Shown: positions 25,430 to 37,521, counted from the first letter of the stretch. The stretch: 64,000 nucleotides of DNA from Magnolia sinica (GCF_029962835.1 NC_080577.1:1054001-1118000); one strand, 5' to 3'. Numbers and translations: made by a program. Notes: generated from the letters alone by a model not told the origin.

Positions 25430-27190
25430 ATTTTTCTTTTTTCCTTTCTTGATAGTACAGGCAACGTGCGTTCACACTTCACTGTTAACCACCCCTCTAG
25501 GGAATCGATACCAAGACTTCAATGTTGAAATGAGGTATCTTTCACTCAGTCTACCACTTAAGCTATGGATTTGGGTGTATTATATTTTAATTGTTATTAT
25601 TACATTAGTACATTTATATGCCTGCCTTAAAAGCATGCGTGGTGTACTTAGGCTAGGGATCTATACGGTTCAATTAGAGTTAGCTGCATGGATCGATCAT
25701 TTCCACTGTTCCACTCTCAAGAAACATACTTTTATTTAGACCAAAGGCCATTAAAGTTTTTCTTACCATCAAGGGCTATAACTAAAAGTCATAGTGCATA
25801 TCAAAGCAAAATAAATAAAATTAGATATACTCTTAGGCGTACATAGATTAACACAACCTTAAAGCAATCCTACATTTCATGGAGAACAGGAGATGATACA
25901 CACTTTATCTATCTCTACCCTCTTAAATTGGCCATCCTAAGATTTCTACTCTCTACTAAGGAAATTTTCATATGGCTTGAAATAGTGAGATTTTTTAGGT
26001 TGCTCTCGTGTATTTATAGATTAATAATCTTTTGTCGCTATGATTTTTTAATTATAAAGAGATGTCTTTATAACAATCCTCGTAAACTACTTGTAAGCAA
26101 CATCTACGTTATACTTGATAAGGCACATAAGACTTTAGACTGAGTCAAACTTGTGGAATTTTGGATGTTTCCACGTATCAGTGCATGGATGCACATGCAT
26201 GATTACCATGTCTCATGTAATCATATACAAATCCTTCTACTGCAGCATTTAGGCCTACTCTCTTAGGCCCATCATATCCCACGATCATGACTGATCATTC
26301 GAATCTAAAGCATTAATTTTACAAAATAATACACATGATAATTTAAAATCAATTATTTTATAATCTAAATGATTTACAAAACTAGTTTAGCTGATCAACC
26401 ATTCCAACTCTTGATTAAGGAAAAATTCGTAAGAATTGTAGATTTTTTAATGAGTATCATAATCTTCACAAGTACGTAATTAACTACTCAACTCGCCACG
26501 ATTTACCTAAGAAACTCACATATTGGTGAATCAAAGCAATTGATTAAATTTTTACTAGAATTTTAAGTTTTCTTAAGTTTAAGGATAAACATAATAAGCA
26601 CAGAAGTGGAAGCTAATATTAGACAGGTAAATCTAACTTAACTATCTATATTTATTAGATGTGTACACATTCACACATCATCCCACTTACCCACTATAAC
26701 TATAATAATATTCTACATCTATAAAAAAATTAGGCAAGTTAGGCTTTACAATATATTTCATATCGAACTTATTGTACTTTATTCCCAAAGCATACAAAGA
26801 TCTCAATAAAGTATTCTAAAAAAAATATGTTCATTTCACATATATAGAACAATGAGCAATAAACAAAGCTTCAATAAAGTGTAGGTGATTCATTTGTTTT
26901 CTAGTATGTGGTTGTTGGATTTGTTGTTAGATGGTTAGATGTTGATGAAATGATTTAATTTTACAGCAGGACGATTATGCGATGCCCGATGACGATGAAT
27001 ATGAGGAGAAGATAAAGAAAGAAACTATATCATTTTTTATTTTTATTTTTAGAAACGTAAGTTAGAGTCTTTTTAGATTCGTTTGAACTCTTGTTTCTCT
27101 CAATTTTTATTTATATGCCTATTTTTAAAATTCAGATACAAGACTATTATTATCATTTTTATCAGGGAATAGAGACACCATTCTTACATA
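25430..27190. other. AT-rich region without a recognisable gene
   Basis: No exon or clear element terminus seen. Some of this may be the interior of the CACTA-like element whose end lies at 27460, but the other end was not located. Confidence 0.4.
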
Positions 27191-27194
27191 TATT

Positions 27195-27460
27195 TTTTAA
27201 AATGCAATAGCTACGGCTATTAACCGTAGCCTATTATCTAAAAACCGTAGCTTATATTCACTTCTGCCTATTGCTACGGCTGTCGTACTACTTTTAGCTA
27301 CAAATATAATTCGTAGCTGTATGGTGATCTAGGTCCGGATAGTTTAGCTACGGATTTAATTCGTAGCTATAGATTTTAAACTATAACTACGGCACTTATG
27401 GCTCCAGTCCTACTATAGCTACAGTTTTATCCATAGCCTTTTTCCCTTTTTCTGGGAGTG
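27195..27460 (-). mobile_element. CACTA (En/Spm)-like subterminal region and terminus
   Basis: Around ten direct and inverted copies of 'tagctacgg'/'ccgtagc' lie within 240 bases, the style of CACTA subterminal repeats. On the minus strand the segment starts CACTCCCAGAAAAAGGG, a CACTA-type end. No transposase and no opposite terminus were found, so this is a fragment or one end of a non-autonomous copy. Confidence 0.6.
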
Positions 27461-27869
27461 AAAATATATATATTCATTAAACTAAAAGTGCATACATTCT
27501 ACACAAACTTCAGTTAGAGAATAGGTCGCCAAGTCTTTTCATCCATATTATAAGAGAAGACTTGGTGACCTATAGTCTAACAGAAGATATGCCCTAGAAA
27601 AATAATGACTTTTAGTCTAATTAAAGTTATGGCCTTGAAATATAATCCAAAGATGTGAATATATCTATCGGTTAGAATTTGACAATTATTATAAGTTCTT
27701 ATTTTGGCTTATTATGGATAAGTGGTTGGTTAATTGGCAATTAAAATCAATTGATACCTTCTCATCTTGATATTCTTTTTTTCCCCCCTAAATAACAACT
27801 TAGATTAGCCTTGGCCCCTTCATGTATTTGTGATCAAGGATATAAATCTAGTGAAGATCATGCCATGTA

Positions 27870-28350
27870 TATGGAAATGGTATTATAAGGTCAACATCAT
27901 GGGAGCTTCCCAAGAGGTCAAGCTCTATGGGCCGCATCGAAATGTGTGATAGATATCTATGTCGTGCATTTGGTAGGTCCCCTCTAAGTTATGGGATGTG
28001 TAAAAAATAAACTGTATTTGGAACTTAGGTGGGCCACACCATCTGAAACCTCAAAAAATCATGCCTAAAATATCTAAAAGCACTTGGTGGGGCCCACTTA
28101 AATTTTGGAATGACCAAAAATTTGGTGTGACCTCTCATCCAAGTGGGACACACATAACGGATGACTTGGATGTCTAAACCATATCTCACTGGGCCCTAAT
28201 AAGGTTTCAATGGGTGGGCATCCACCCTCAACTGTTGTTTGTGATGTGGCCCACCTAAGTCATGGATTGCATGATTTTTAGGCCCATGGCTCACCATGGA
28301 AGGATGCATCTAATTAATATGATGGACACCCACACACACACACAAGCTCA
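27870..28350. repeat. fold-back repeat family III copy
   Basis: Resembles 61222-61690: 'ggaaatggta', then 'gggagcttcccaagaggtca', then 'gtgggccacaccat', 'agcacttggtggggccca' and 'ctcatccaagtgggacacac'. The outer parts of the two copies agree, with parts inverted. Non-coding. Confidence 0.5.
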
Positions 28351-28365
28351 AATTGGGGGAACCCA

Positions 28366-29129
28366 TGTTGGAAATAACATGTATTGAAAATTAAATTGAT
28401 TGGCCAATCTCAGCTACATAGTTTTTCTTTTAATCAAAGCGATCCAATTAAAATCTAAAACCCACACACATTATTGTTTAAGGATTGATCATCTTACATG
28501 CATAATCAAGTCCTTGATCATATGATCATAGTCTATGTTAATGAGTTCTAAGATTATTCCATCAATTCTTTTATCCTTCAATGTTAGTGGCTAAATGTCC
28601 AATACCAAGTTCTTATATCCATTGCATGCTTAATTCTCATGTGGGATAAGGTGAAAAAAGCACAACCGATGCCAAGTTAGCTTTCGATTGTTGAGACTTT
28701 CTATCTCGACTCAAGTCAATCCCCTCACATAGAATGACCATACATCTCAAGGCTTGATTCTAACAAATGTGTCCTAGGCATCTGTACGGATCATTACTTA
28801 TCAGGATAATGTGATCAATGAAACACAACTTTCCCGATTAGTGACCACTAAGTCCAATATTAAATTATAGGAGTAGAGAATGTACTCCTTACATATCCCA
28901 TATTATAAAAGTTTAAAGTAATATTACGAGATAGTGTCAACGCATATTACATGTCTAACAAAACCTATGGTTATCAAGATTAATAGTTGAGATCAACGTC
29001 TTCACATTCACATGGCCAATCTACAATGTTGCACCTTACTTTTCTAAGGTATAACTCTAACATAATTATCACATTCACATGACCAATGTATAATGTTGCA
29101 CATTAATTTTCCAGCTCACAACTCCAACA
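28366..29129. repeat. possible solo LTR (Copia-like ends)
   Basis: Starts TGTTGGAAATAAC and ends CTCCAACA, matching inverted LTR ends. No convincing 5-bp duplication (accca and tgcag). No pol sequence. It contains a 67-bp direct repeat near its right end. Confidence 0.4.
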
Positions 29130-29130
29130 T
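29003..29130. repeat. 67-bp imperfect tandem duplication
   Basis: 'cacattcacatggccaat' at 29003 recurs as 'cacattcacatgaccaat' at 29070, with the following 45 bases also alike. Confidence 0.65.
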
Positions 29131-29226
29131 GCAGTGTGCTGTGGCTCCATAGAGCTTTGGCTTGTGGGAGGTTAGAGGAAAGGATGTGACATGTACATGA
29201 AAAGAGGGATCTAAATTGCCTCATGG

Positions 29227-29645
29227 ACCCACTATGATGTATGTGTTTTATTCATGCTGTCCAACCATTTTGTTAGCTCATTTTACCAAATGACCTAAAA
29301 AATTAGGCCGATATAATTAAAGTTCAAGTGGACCACACCACGAGAAACAATAGGGATAATGACACCCTTCCTAAGGCTCACTATGATGTTTATTTTCCAT
29401 CCAACCAGTTAATTAATAAGGTCACACATATTTGGATGAAGGGAAAACACAAATATCAGCTTGATTCAAAACTTTCCTGGCCTTCAAGAAGTTTTCAGCT
29501 GTAGGCATTTAACATCCATTGTTTCCTATAGTGTGATCTATTTGAGCTTTGGATTTGCCTTATTTTTTGGCTCATACCCTAAAATGAGCTAGCAAAATGG
29601 ATGGACGGCATGGATAAAACATGTAGATCACAGTGAGCCCCACAG
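29227..29645. repeat. fold-back repeat family I copy
   Basis: One of the better preserved copies: left 'gacccactatgatgtatgtg' and right 'cagtgagccccacag', with 'ttgttagctcatttta' opposed by 'aaaatgagctagcaaaa'. The core has 'gtggaccacaccacgagaaa' and 'atcagcttgattcaaaa'. Confidence 0.7.
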
Positions 29646-29927
29646 AGCCCTGGTGACCGGGTCTCTGGGCAATACGCGTCCCAAAATGAGAATGAGATGT
29701 AGTACGGTAGGCAGGTCCAGGCGGCTATGTTTGAACTCATTCCTAAAGTTCTTTTCAAACGAGCACTCTCTGCTCGTGACCTTTGCCACGAACCTTCTTA
29801 TCTTTCCCTTTTCATTTGCTGCAGGAAAAAAGCTTGGCTGTGGTCGTTTTCCACGTGATCGGGGGCCCACTTTCTAGACACCTCGCCTTCAATCATTGTA
29901 AGATCTTTGACAGATTCGATAAAACCT

Positions 29928-30270
29928 TTGATACTCTGGCAGCGTGATGGATGATACACAGGCACGCAGAAGTTACTTGGAAATTGCATACATGGCATAC
30001 AAGCTAGTCGAATATTAAAATGTCCAAATTATAGCAGCAAGTTTAGATGTATCATGAACCAAGTGTTATGCTTATTTTGCAACGGTTCTATTTCGACAAA
30101 CAAGTGTCCACGAATCAAAGGTTAGGATCGTTTTAATAATTTGATTATGAGACTGTGTCTTAGTGATAGTGGGTCCCACAGTTTAGTCGGTTTAATTCGA
30201 GTTAATGAATGACATGTGCATAGAATTGGTGGGTGCCTACGGATCTTGCGTCATACACTGCCAGAGCATC
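29928..30270. mobile_element. 343-bp MITE with probable 9-bp target duplication
   Basis: Inverted ends 'gatactctggcag' and (inverted) 'gatgctctggcag'. Flanks are ATAAAACCT at 29919-29927 and ATAAAACAC at 30271-30279, seven of nine bases alike, which suits a Mutator-like MITE. It shares its terminal word with the MITE upstream of the WRKY gene. The 8-9 bp duplication class is inference. Confidence 0.6.
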
Positions 30271-30279
30271 ATAAAACAC

Positions 30280-32398
30280 CCTCTAATATTGAGGTCGGTT
30301 CGTCTGCAAGCCACTGTAGTAAAAGCCTATTTCACGAGTGGTTCATCTCCGCGTGAAAATTTGAAAATTTATTCACTTTGCAAACTCCTTTTTCCATTCA
30401 CAGGTTTGACTTTTTATTCACCTTTGTCCAGTACATTAAACTTAGCTTCTAGCTCTCTTGATTAGGCCTTCGTATTTTAAAATCTAGCCCCAACACAGCA
30501 ATACATTAATTCTTGAAAAATACGACTATGCAATCATTAGGTCAGCGACACCATAGAAAATAATTAACAACCACCTAAAAAATCTCTAAATACATGTGGT
30601 TGCCTATACATGATGGTTGGATCGGTCTGATTTTTCGGATGAGTCAACCCTTCTAGATAGGTTGGATGGCATACACACAGATGCTGGACCTGTGCTTAAC
30701 CCATGTAGCTAGAGGAACCAAACTTCCATTGTTTGCCCCCATTTCAAATTGAATGTGGTCTTTCCTCCAAGTGGGATAGTGTCGATGGTTCTCAGATCCG
30801 ACCATTGATTTGATGGAACCCACACAAATAAGGCATGTCCCAAAAATCTCCCTTTTGGGAAGATTCTGACCCATGTGAGTGGTGGCATGACGGTTCGAGA
30901 AAAAAGTCAACAATGTTCTGGCCAAAAGATGAAAGATCGTATGGTTAGGATCCATGTTCCACAGCTTCACAACTAATGGGAATGGGCTAGACATTGACGG
31001 GCTTGGTCCATAAAAATACCAGTCCTTTTTTATCCTCAAGCTTAGTAATGCGTCCATAAAGCTAACCACAAGGCCTAGTTCCTTACTGCAATAAAGGGGC
31101 CTTGATTGAAATAAATGATAAGAAGATTTGGGCCCAACCCATCCCGTTTTCCTAGAAATGTAACTGAAGCCCGCCGATGGAAGGTTGGGCTGAGAAACCT
31201 GAGGATACAGTCCAGTGCATCAACAGCCCTACTTGAGAATTTGCAACTATCTACATTGCCTGAATGAAATTAGGGGTTGGTCTGGCGGTTGGCCTATGTG
31301 TTGGGTTGGGCAGGCATTCCTGGCCTCGAGGTCTTGGCCCAGATCTAAAATTCAAGCTTGTTTATTAATTGAGCTGTGCTGAAGGTGTTTCTAGCTGAAT
31401 TTTCAGAATTTATTATGTACATGTGATGTATGCTTCACAATTCACATATTTCATTCCTTCACAAATGTGTGGCGCCCAAACATATGATCAGACTATTGTG
31501 GTTTTTGGACCATCATGCATGCACGGTGGGGCCCATTTAATGACCAGCCAGATCTACCACAGAAGTAGGCGAACAGAAAAGCAAGACTTGGAGCTGTCTG
31601 TTTTGGTCTGTCATGTATCGGGGCCTGGATCAGGCCTAGCTTTTCCGTTGCTGATTTGGGTTATTAGAGTTGGTCGTGGCCCATTACAGCCCAAGTTGAA
31701 GTTTGGTCTCATCTCCGGATATCTCTCCCAAATTAAATGGCACATCAATTCATGTTTACACGCTTAAACCCTCCAAATATTTTATTGAAAATAAGAACCA
31801 CACGTAGAGGGTGGGCCACCAGCATCGTTTTCCCTTTTATTCTTCATCGTACGAAAAAGGAAGTGAGAAGAAACCTCAATAACAAATGAATGACAAGGAA
31901 GCAGAAGTCAAACAAATTGAAATAAATAAAGTGGATAATCAAAGCCACTTTAAATATCACCCGCACCAATGTGGTAATTTTAGCAAAATCTAGGCACTTC
32001 ATTTGGTGGGCCCATTCAATAAGTGGGTCTGATCATCATGTGTATAAACAAAATGAACCGCTAAAAAGTACTACACCAATGTTCCACAGAGTACACACGT
32101 GGTCTACTTGATGACCAGACTGACTTTCTTCTATGCACACATGGTAGTGGCCCACCTGATGAAATGCCTGGAATCCACACACTTGTATCACATGGCTGGA
32201 ATAGGTCCTATCATCGAAGTGGCCCATGCTTTGTTTGTTCGCCTGATTGGGATGTTTCCTGATATGGGAGACATCTAGGGCCCACATTAGCCTAGTCTTT
32301 ATCGTTTTGGAGGCCCCACAAAATCATTAAAAAAAAAATGAAATTTATTTGATTTCATGATATTTGTTGCACCCAAACGCAGCATACAGCACGAACAA
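30280..32398. other. no gene seen
   Basis: A 138-codon minus-strand frame at 30653-31069 and a 114-codon plus-strand frame at 31423-31767 show no domain or splice context I recognise. Scattered 'ggcccac' words indicate repeat debris. Confidence 0.45.
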
Positions 32399-32540
32399 TT
32401 ATTTCATGAAGCCCATCTTCTTTGCACACTCCAGGTTGTCCTCCAGTATCTTCTTCAGGTCATGTTTATATTCAAAGCCCATATCAACCAGCTTCTTAGA
32501 AACCAGACCCGATTCCTCTTTTGGGTCCCCTTCCATAAAC
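32399..32540 (-). pseudogene. exon 5 (C-terminus) of the SDR pseudogene
   Basis: Acceptor 'attacag' before 32540. Reads 'EFMEGDPKEESGLVSKKLVD' when joined to exon 4, then 'MGFEYKHDLKKILEDN' and ends FMK with TAA at 32401-32399. Phase agrees with the exon 4 donor, and no lesion is seen in this exon. Confidence 0.85.
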
Positions 32541-32779
32541 CTGTAATAGAATTGCATGATCTTAGATTATTGAAACCTTGAAATCAATTGGAAGTGCCTC
32601 GATTAAATATACAAAACATTAATGACTTATTAACTAATTCTCTTTTGCCAATGCTGCACACGTGTGCAAGACAGCGTGGTCAACTTGATGGGCCACAATG
32701 TGCATCTTCATCAGTTGGAGCTCGTGTTTATGTTGAATGTGGACCGTTCGCCAACCTTTTTCAACCATATATTCATTTA

Positions 32780-33051
32780 GGGCCTGTTTGGATACCACCA
32801 AATAAATTACTTTTCTACTTACAGCTAGCACTAGATAAGTGACTTAATTATTTCAGATAAGTAAGTTTTAGTTTATGATTACTTATAAGTAATTTTTTCT
32901 ATTTAAAAGTACATAATCACTTTACTTAAATTTTTTTTTTTTAATTTTTTTTTTTAGCTATTTTACTTTTCACAAGTTGCTGAAGAGAGGCATCAGGAGA
33001 GTGGAAAGAGAGGAGAAACTAAGATAAGCAACCTAGGATTCAAACGCCCCC
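32780..33051. mobile_element. Tourist-like MITE, 272 bp, TTA target duplication
   Basis: Ends GGGCCTGTTTGGATACC and (inverted) GGGGGCGTTTGAATCC, flanked by TTA at 32777-32779 and 33052-33054. AT-rich centre. It lies in intron 4 of the SDR pseudogene. Confidence 0.8.
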
Positions 33052-33174
33052 TTAATCTTTTACATGTAACCTTATGAGTGGACTACGTGATTCTTGGGCC
33101 AGGGCGTCAACATGTCAGAGCCCATTTAATGAATGGACTAGATCTCACAAATGCAGGCCATGATGGCACATTTA

Positions 33175-33346
33175 GGGGGTGTTTGGACCGTTCATTACTT
33201 AAGGGAAGTTACTTATGCCTTAAGTAGCTTATCTTGATTTTTACTTATTAAACTGGAGTGATTAAGTAATTTTAAGTTAAAAAAGCTACTTATTACTTAT
33301 TTGTAAATAGAAAAAGTAACTTATTTGGTGGTATCCAAATGGGGCC
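33175..33346. mobile_element. Tourist-like MITE, 172 bp, TTA target duplication
   Basis: Ends GGGGGTGTTTGGACCG and (inverted) GGCCCCATTTGGATACC, flanked by TTA at 33172-33174 and 33347-33349. The interior matches the first hundred bases of the window. Same intron as the previous MITE. Confidence 0.8.
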
Positions 33347-33395
33347 TTAGAAAGAGAGAGAAAAAGGAGAAGAAGATTTTAACTGATTTACTCAC

Positions 33396-33775
33396 TCTTT
33401 CTCGATGGCCAGATCTTTGCAAATCTCTTTGTAACATTTTCCAATGTCGGGTATAGTCGGGTATGCACTCGCACATAGAAATCTACCACTCATGGAAGGT
33501 TGCTCCATGCAGAAGACATGTGCGTCACAAACGTCATCGATGTGTATGATTGGGACCGAACCCAGCAATGCCTGTAGAAATCTGAGCTGTCTGTGACAAG
33601 GAACGTTGCTTGTAATCTGTGAAATGATGATTGCCATGCTTAGAGGAAAGTAGGGAAGGATGGTATCTCCCCCAACAAGGCCACAAGCAAGGGAAACCAC
33701 CTCCAATTCAGCATTCTCTCTGTTACAGTAGTTGAGTGCTTCTTTTTCTTGAAGTGTTTCAGAACATGTATAATC
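33396..33775 (-). pseudogene. exon 4 of the SDR pseudogene
   Basis: Acceptor 'ggtgcag' before 33775, donor GTGAGT after 33396. Open throughout; begins DYTCSETLQEKEALNY. The catalytic YxxxK pair should be Y-x-x-S-K, but the codon here is GAA (Glu). It continues with 'RFLQALLGSVPIIHIDD' and 'GRFLCASAYPTIPDIGK'. Confidence 0.88.
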
Positions 33776-34146
33776 CTGCACCAACATACCATTAATTTCC
33801 ACAGTTGAATCCATAGCTCAAAAACTAGATAACTCAACTCAAGTCAGACTCCATGTCTTGCTGGGTTGGGTCAACTCAATGACTTGAACGAGTCAAAAAA
33901 AGTAACAAAAATACTATAAAGCACGACTTTGTGTTGTAGTGTGTGGTGATTACTAATATCGTCTTTGTTAGATGATGTTGCATCTTCAAAACACAACCCC
34001 AGCTGACTCAGCCAAGTCTAGCTGGAGACCATGTATTTGATTCGTTTGCGAGTATGTCCAATTAGGTCCCACCAATTGTACATGTGGGTCCTTGTTATAG
34101 ACTGTACTTATGGTGGGCCCCATTGTGATATGGGACTCTAATTAAC

Positions 34147-34323
34147 CATCTGCTTTGGCCCCTCTTAAAAGTAGAACATGGCTATAGTTGGGTAGTTCGG
34201 ATCATCCCATTCAAGCCATCTGGTCTGGCCTCTTAAAAGTGGAACATGACTAATCCCATTCAAACCATCCGGTCTGGCCTCTTAAAAGTGAAACATGACT
34301 ATAATTGGGTAGTTAGATCATCG
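34147..34323. repeat. three imperfect tandem units in intron 3
   Basis: 'ctggtctggcctcttaaaag' followed by 'tggaacatgactaatcccat' recurs three times with length changes. Confidence 0.65.
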
Positions 34324-34629
34324 ACTACGTGAATTTATAGGGCGTGGACCATCCCATGATAGACCTCATGAAAAGATTTTGTCAGAGACACTGTTCTCTG
34401 TATCTGACTTTAAAATCATACGGAGTGAACTCTTGATCATGACCTCGACAGCTCATCTTGTGGTCCCAATGGTGGATGATCCATGGCCCAAAAATCACAT
34501 TATTGACTATTCCACATATGGGGGGAAGCGGATTGCATCCTGCCCCCACCTTTACAGACTCGGTCAGACAGAGGCTAGGGGCAGTGCGGCTTTGGTGCCG
34601 GAGCCAACGTGGGGGTGGATCCCTGACTG

Positions 34630-35049
34630 TGGGGCCCACCTTGATGTATGTACCTTACAACCACGTATTCCATCCAATTTCACAGCTCATTTTTGGACAT
34701 GATCCCAAAAATGAAGCAGATCCAAACCTTTGGTGGACCACACCACAGGAACAGTGGTGATTGAATGCCCACCATGAAAAACTTCTTGGGGCCACTGAAA
34801 TTTTTATTTACCATCCAACTCATTGATAAGGTTACAAAGCTTTGGATGAAGGGATCACACAAATATCAGCTTCATCCAAAACTTTGGTGGCCCATAAGAA
34901 GTTTTTAATGGTCAATCATAACTGTTTCCTGTGATGTGGTCCAATAGATATTTGTATACACTTCCTTTTTGGAATCATGCCTTAAAATAATCTGTCAAAA
35001 CGGATGAAGGTGTGGATGTAAGGCACATAAATCACAGTGAGCCCCACAG
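34630..35049. repeat. fold-back repeat family I copy in SDR intron 3
   Basis: Well preserved: 'tggggcccaccttgatgtat' at the left, 'aaatcacagtgagccccaca' at the right, and the full core ('gtggaccacaccacaggaac', 'cagcttcatccaaaactttg', 'ctgtgatgtggtcc') between. Confidence 0.7.
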
Positions 35050-35204
35050 TTAGGGATCCACCCACTTATAAAAATCAGCTGTTGATTAACCAATTTAGGG
35101 CCTGTCTGTTTGAATAGAAAATCCTGAAAATAGGACAGATGGCATATGGGCCGCCTACGCAGCAAGAGCAATGCAGTGTGTTTACAGCCACTAAAAAACT
35201 TGAA

Positions 35205-35208
<4 letters not shown>

Positions 35209-35248
<40 letters not shown>
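35209..35248. repeat. (AT)20 microsatellite
   Basis: Pure AT dinucleotide run in intron 3 of the SDR pseudogene. Confidence 0.9.
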
Positions 35249-35250
<2 letters not shown>

Positions 35251-35953
35251 AAATCTCACTACCACGAAGTGATTTTTGGTAGCTGAAACGCATTGTATCA
35301 CTCTTGAGATGCTGGCAATCTGTAGGTGATAGTCCCCCTTGAAATTTGTACGAAGGAATAGGAATTTCACTGATGCAGCAGTTTTCTCCGTTATAGAAAT
35401 CAGCGGAAATCAAACTTCTTTTCCCAACTCTTCCTCAAAAAACCAAATAAAATCATTTCAGAAAAAGAAAAAAAAAAAAAAAACCTGTCAAATGTAAAAT
35501 TTTACTGTCGAGAGAGACAACCTTTGATATTTAACCGTCGACCTTTTAAACATTTTTATGGAAAACAACCTAAAAAAAAAAAAAAAAAAACGGAGAAATG
35601 ACATTGGTTTCTACAGTTTTTCATAATTTTCCATTTCTTGAATATTTCATCAGGGTTTCTCAATTCCATATTTTGAATTCTCTCAAGACAAGCAGGCCAC
35701 CTCCAACTAATTGTGAGTGATCGGTTGTCAAACAAAGTAAAATGACAATTTCATACAGTTACGTGAAAGAAAACAAAATTGATATTTTCTCTAGCGGTTG
35801 GTGTGGCTATCCCTTGATCGGACGGCTATGACGGCTATGACATTCCCGCGTACCATACTCTCGGCATGTGTGTTTGACAACCGATCATTGCTTATCCCAA
35901 AAGCATATGCCACTGATCAGATGATTACGTAAATAGCTACGAAGAACACTAAC

Positions 35954-36165
35954 CAGCTCTAGATTGCTGCAATAAGCAAATGATAGATGGAGAGGCGTCC
36001 AACAAGATTCATGGATGGAGTCTTTGAAGCCGGTTCCGTCTTCCTTCAGTGGTGATGCTGCCGTGACTGAGGCAGTGTAGATGAGTCGCTTCACCGTTCC
36101 GGATCTTAGGCAAGACCCCATAATGCTCTTCAACCAGCAACCACTGCTTCCCTAGCATCTTTGTA
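35954..36165 (-). pseudogene. exon 3 of the SDR pseudogene
   Basis: Acceptor 'caaaacag' before 36165, donor GTTAGT after 35954. Begins YKDAREAVVAG, then loses one base (36128-36135) before 'KSIMGSCLRSGTVKRLIYTA' resumes in another frame. The Tat retrotransposon ends 17 bases upstream of the acceptor. Confidence 0.85.
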
Positions 36166-36182
36166 CTGTTTTGAATAATTAC

Positions 36183-36987
36183 TGTTGATGCAAAAATCTG
36201 GTCCACCCACTTTACACCTTCGAGTACCTGTACAGGAAGAAGACAAAGGAGACCCTGGCTAGAGCAGGGGACCCTCCGATGCCAAAGTCAGGCTAGGAAT
36301 CTAGGTCTTATATTATCGAGGGGTCATGGGAGAGAGTTTTTTGTGTACCTCTCACCCTTTGAGTCTCTCCTATTTATAGGAGATGGAGGATCCCACCGTA
36401 CGAGAATTCTTTTCCAAATATCTTGGAGATTTGATTTAATTATAATCTGTTTACGGATGCTTCCCGATCCCGAGATTTTCGGAGTCGGGAATCCTTTTAC
36501 AAGATTTTTGGGATGGTGTTTATACTTATACCATCTCTTCCTTACTTGGTTTGGCCTTAACCAATTCTAATGAAAGATGAGTCTAGGCTGGTTGCAAGGA
36601 TAAGCCTTTTGCCTTCTGTCACACGATATAGAGAGTCGGCCGTAACCAATACTCCTTCTCACTCCGATAGCCGACACTACAACCGAACTACTATGACTCG
36701 GTTTTATGGTCGGTCAAGTGACTTCTAGCATTCGGGTCTTAATCAACCCTTTTTTACGTTGCTGCCTCGTTAACCGAGTCAACTTTATGCGTCTTATATA
36801 TTTTGCCTATGGCTCTTGACTCTTTAAGTCTCGGTCGGATTTCATTTCCTACAAATCCGAGATAAGTCTCTCCTTTAGGCTTCGTCTTGTCTTGGTCCAA
36901 CCCGTTGCCTCAGACATTCTGACAGTGTCAATAGAGTTGGTCCATTCCATAACTGGGTCTCCGAACTTGTCATATTTTCCCCCAACA
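36183..36987 (-). repeat. 3' LTR of the Tat element
   Basis: Read on the minus strand TGTTGGGGGAAAA...GCATCAACA. Matches 54809-55609 with scattered substitutions, implying an insertion that is not recent. Confidence 0.88.
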
Positions 36988-37005
36988 GTAAGCCCCCTTA
37001 CTCCT
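36988..37005 (-). other. polypurine tract of the Tat element
   Basis: AGGAGTAAGGGGGCTTAC on the minus strand directly before the 3' LTR; primes plus-strand DNA synthesis in such elements. Confidence 0.6.
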
Positions 37006-37299
37006 TGTGTTAGCTATGTCAACACTAAGGAGTAATGAGTTTCTATATCGGTGTACACTGGAAACCGAGGTTATGATGGAGCACTTAATGCTTCTTGTGT
37101 ACCGTCCTCAACGTACGTCGGTTCGTTGCTCGAGGTTGCACGTGCGGATAGCCGTTGAAGTGCTTCGCCCGCTTATGAACGTTGGACGTGTGGCAAGAGC
37201 GTTACTTGCGTCAGTCGGCGTGCGCCACGTGTCGGGCGGGGGAGTCGAAACATGCGTGAATTTGACTCCTCCTTAAATTCCTCTGCCACATGGCAGGGC

Positions 37300-37307
37300 T
37301 ATAAAAG
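37300..37307 (+). promoter_or_regulatory. TATA box of the opposite-strand extra gene
   Basis: CTATAAAAGG context, 222 bases before the ATG at 37522, followed by a C/T-rich leader typical of plant 5' UTRs. Confidence 0.6.
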
Positions 37308-37521
37308 GAGGAGCGGGATTCATTTCTCCATTTTCGCGCGTCCATCTTCTTTTTTTCTTTTTCTCCTCCTCTTTCCCTTCCTCCCCTTCTTGCCTTCATT
37401 GTCCTCGCGTTTCGCCATTTTCTCCATTGTTTCCATCTTGCTATTTCCTTTTGCTTCCTCGTCTGTGTATCTTTCGCCTCTCCATTAAGTTTTTTCTCCC
37501 TCCCTTTCCTTTTTAATCTTA

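Noticed and set aside
25287..25739. 150-codon plus-strand frame
   Set aside because: The first third is a 42-bp tandem repeat; the rest has no domain.
30653..31069. 138-codon minus-strand frame
   Set aside because: No recognisable domain, no splice partners, and it lies among repeat debris.
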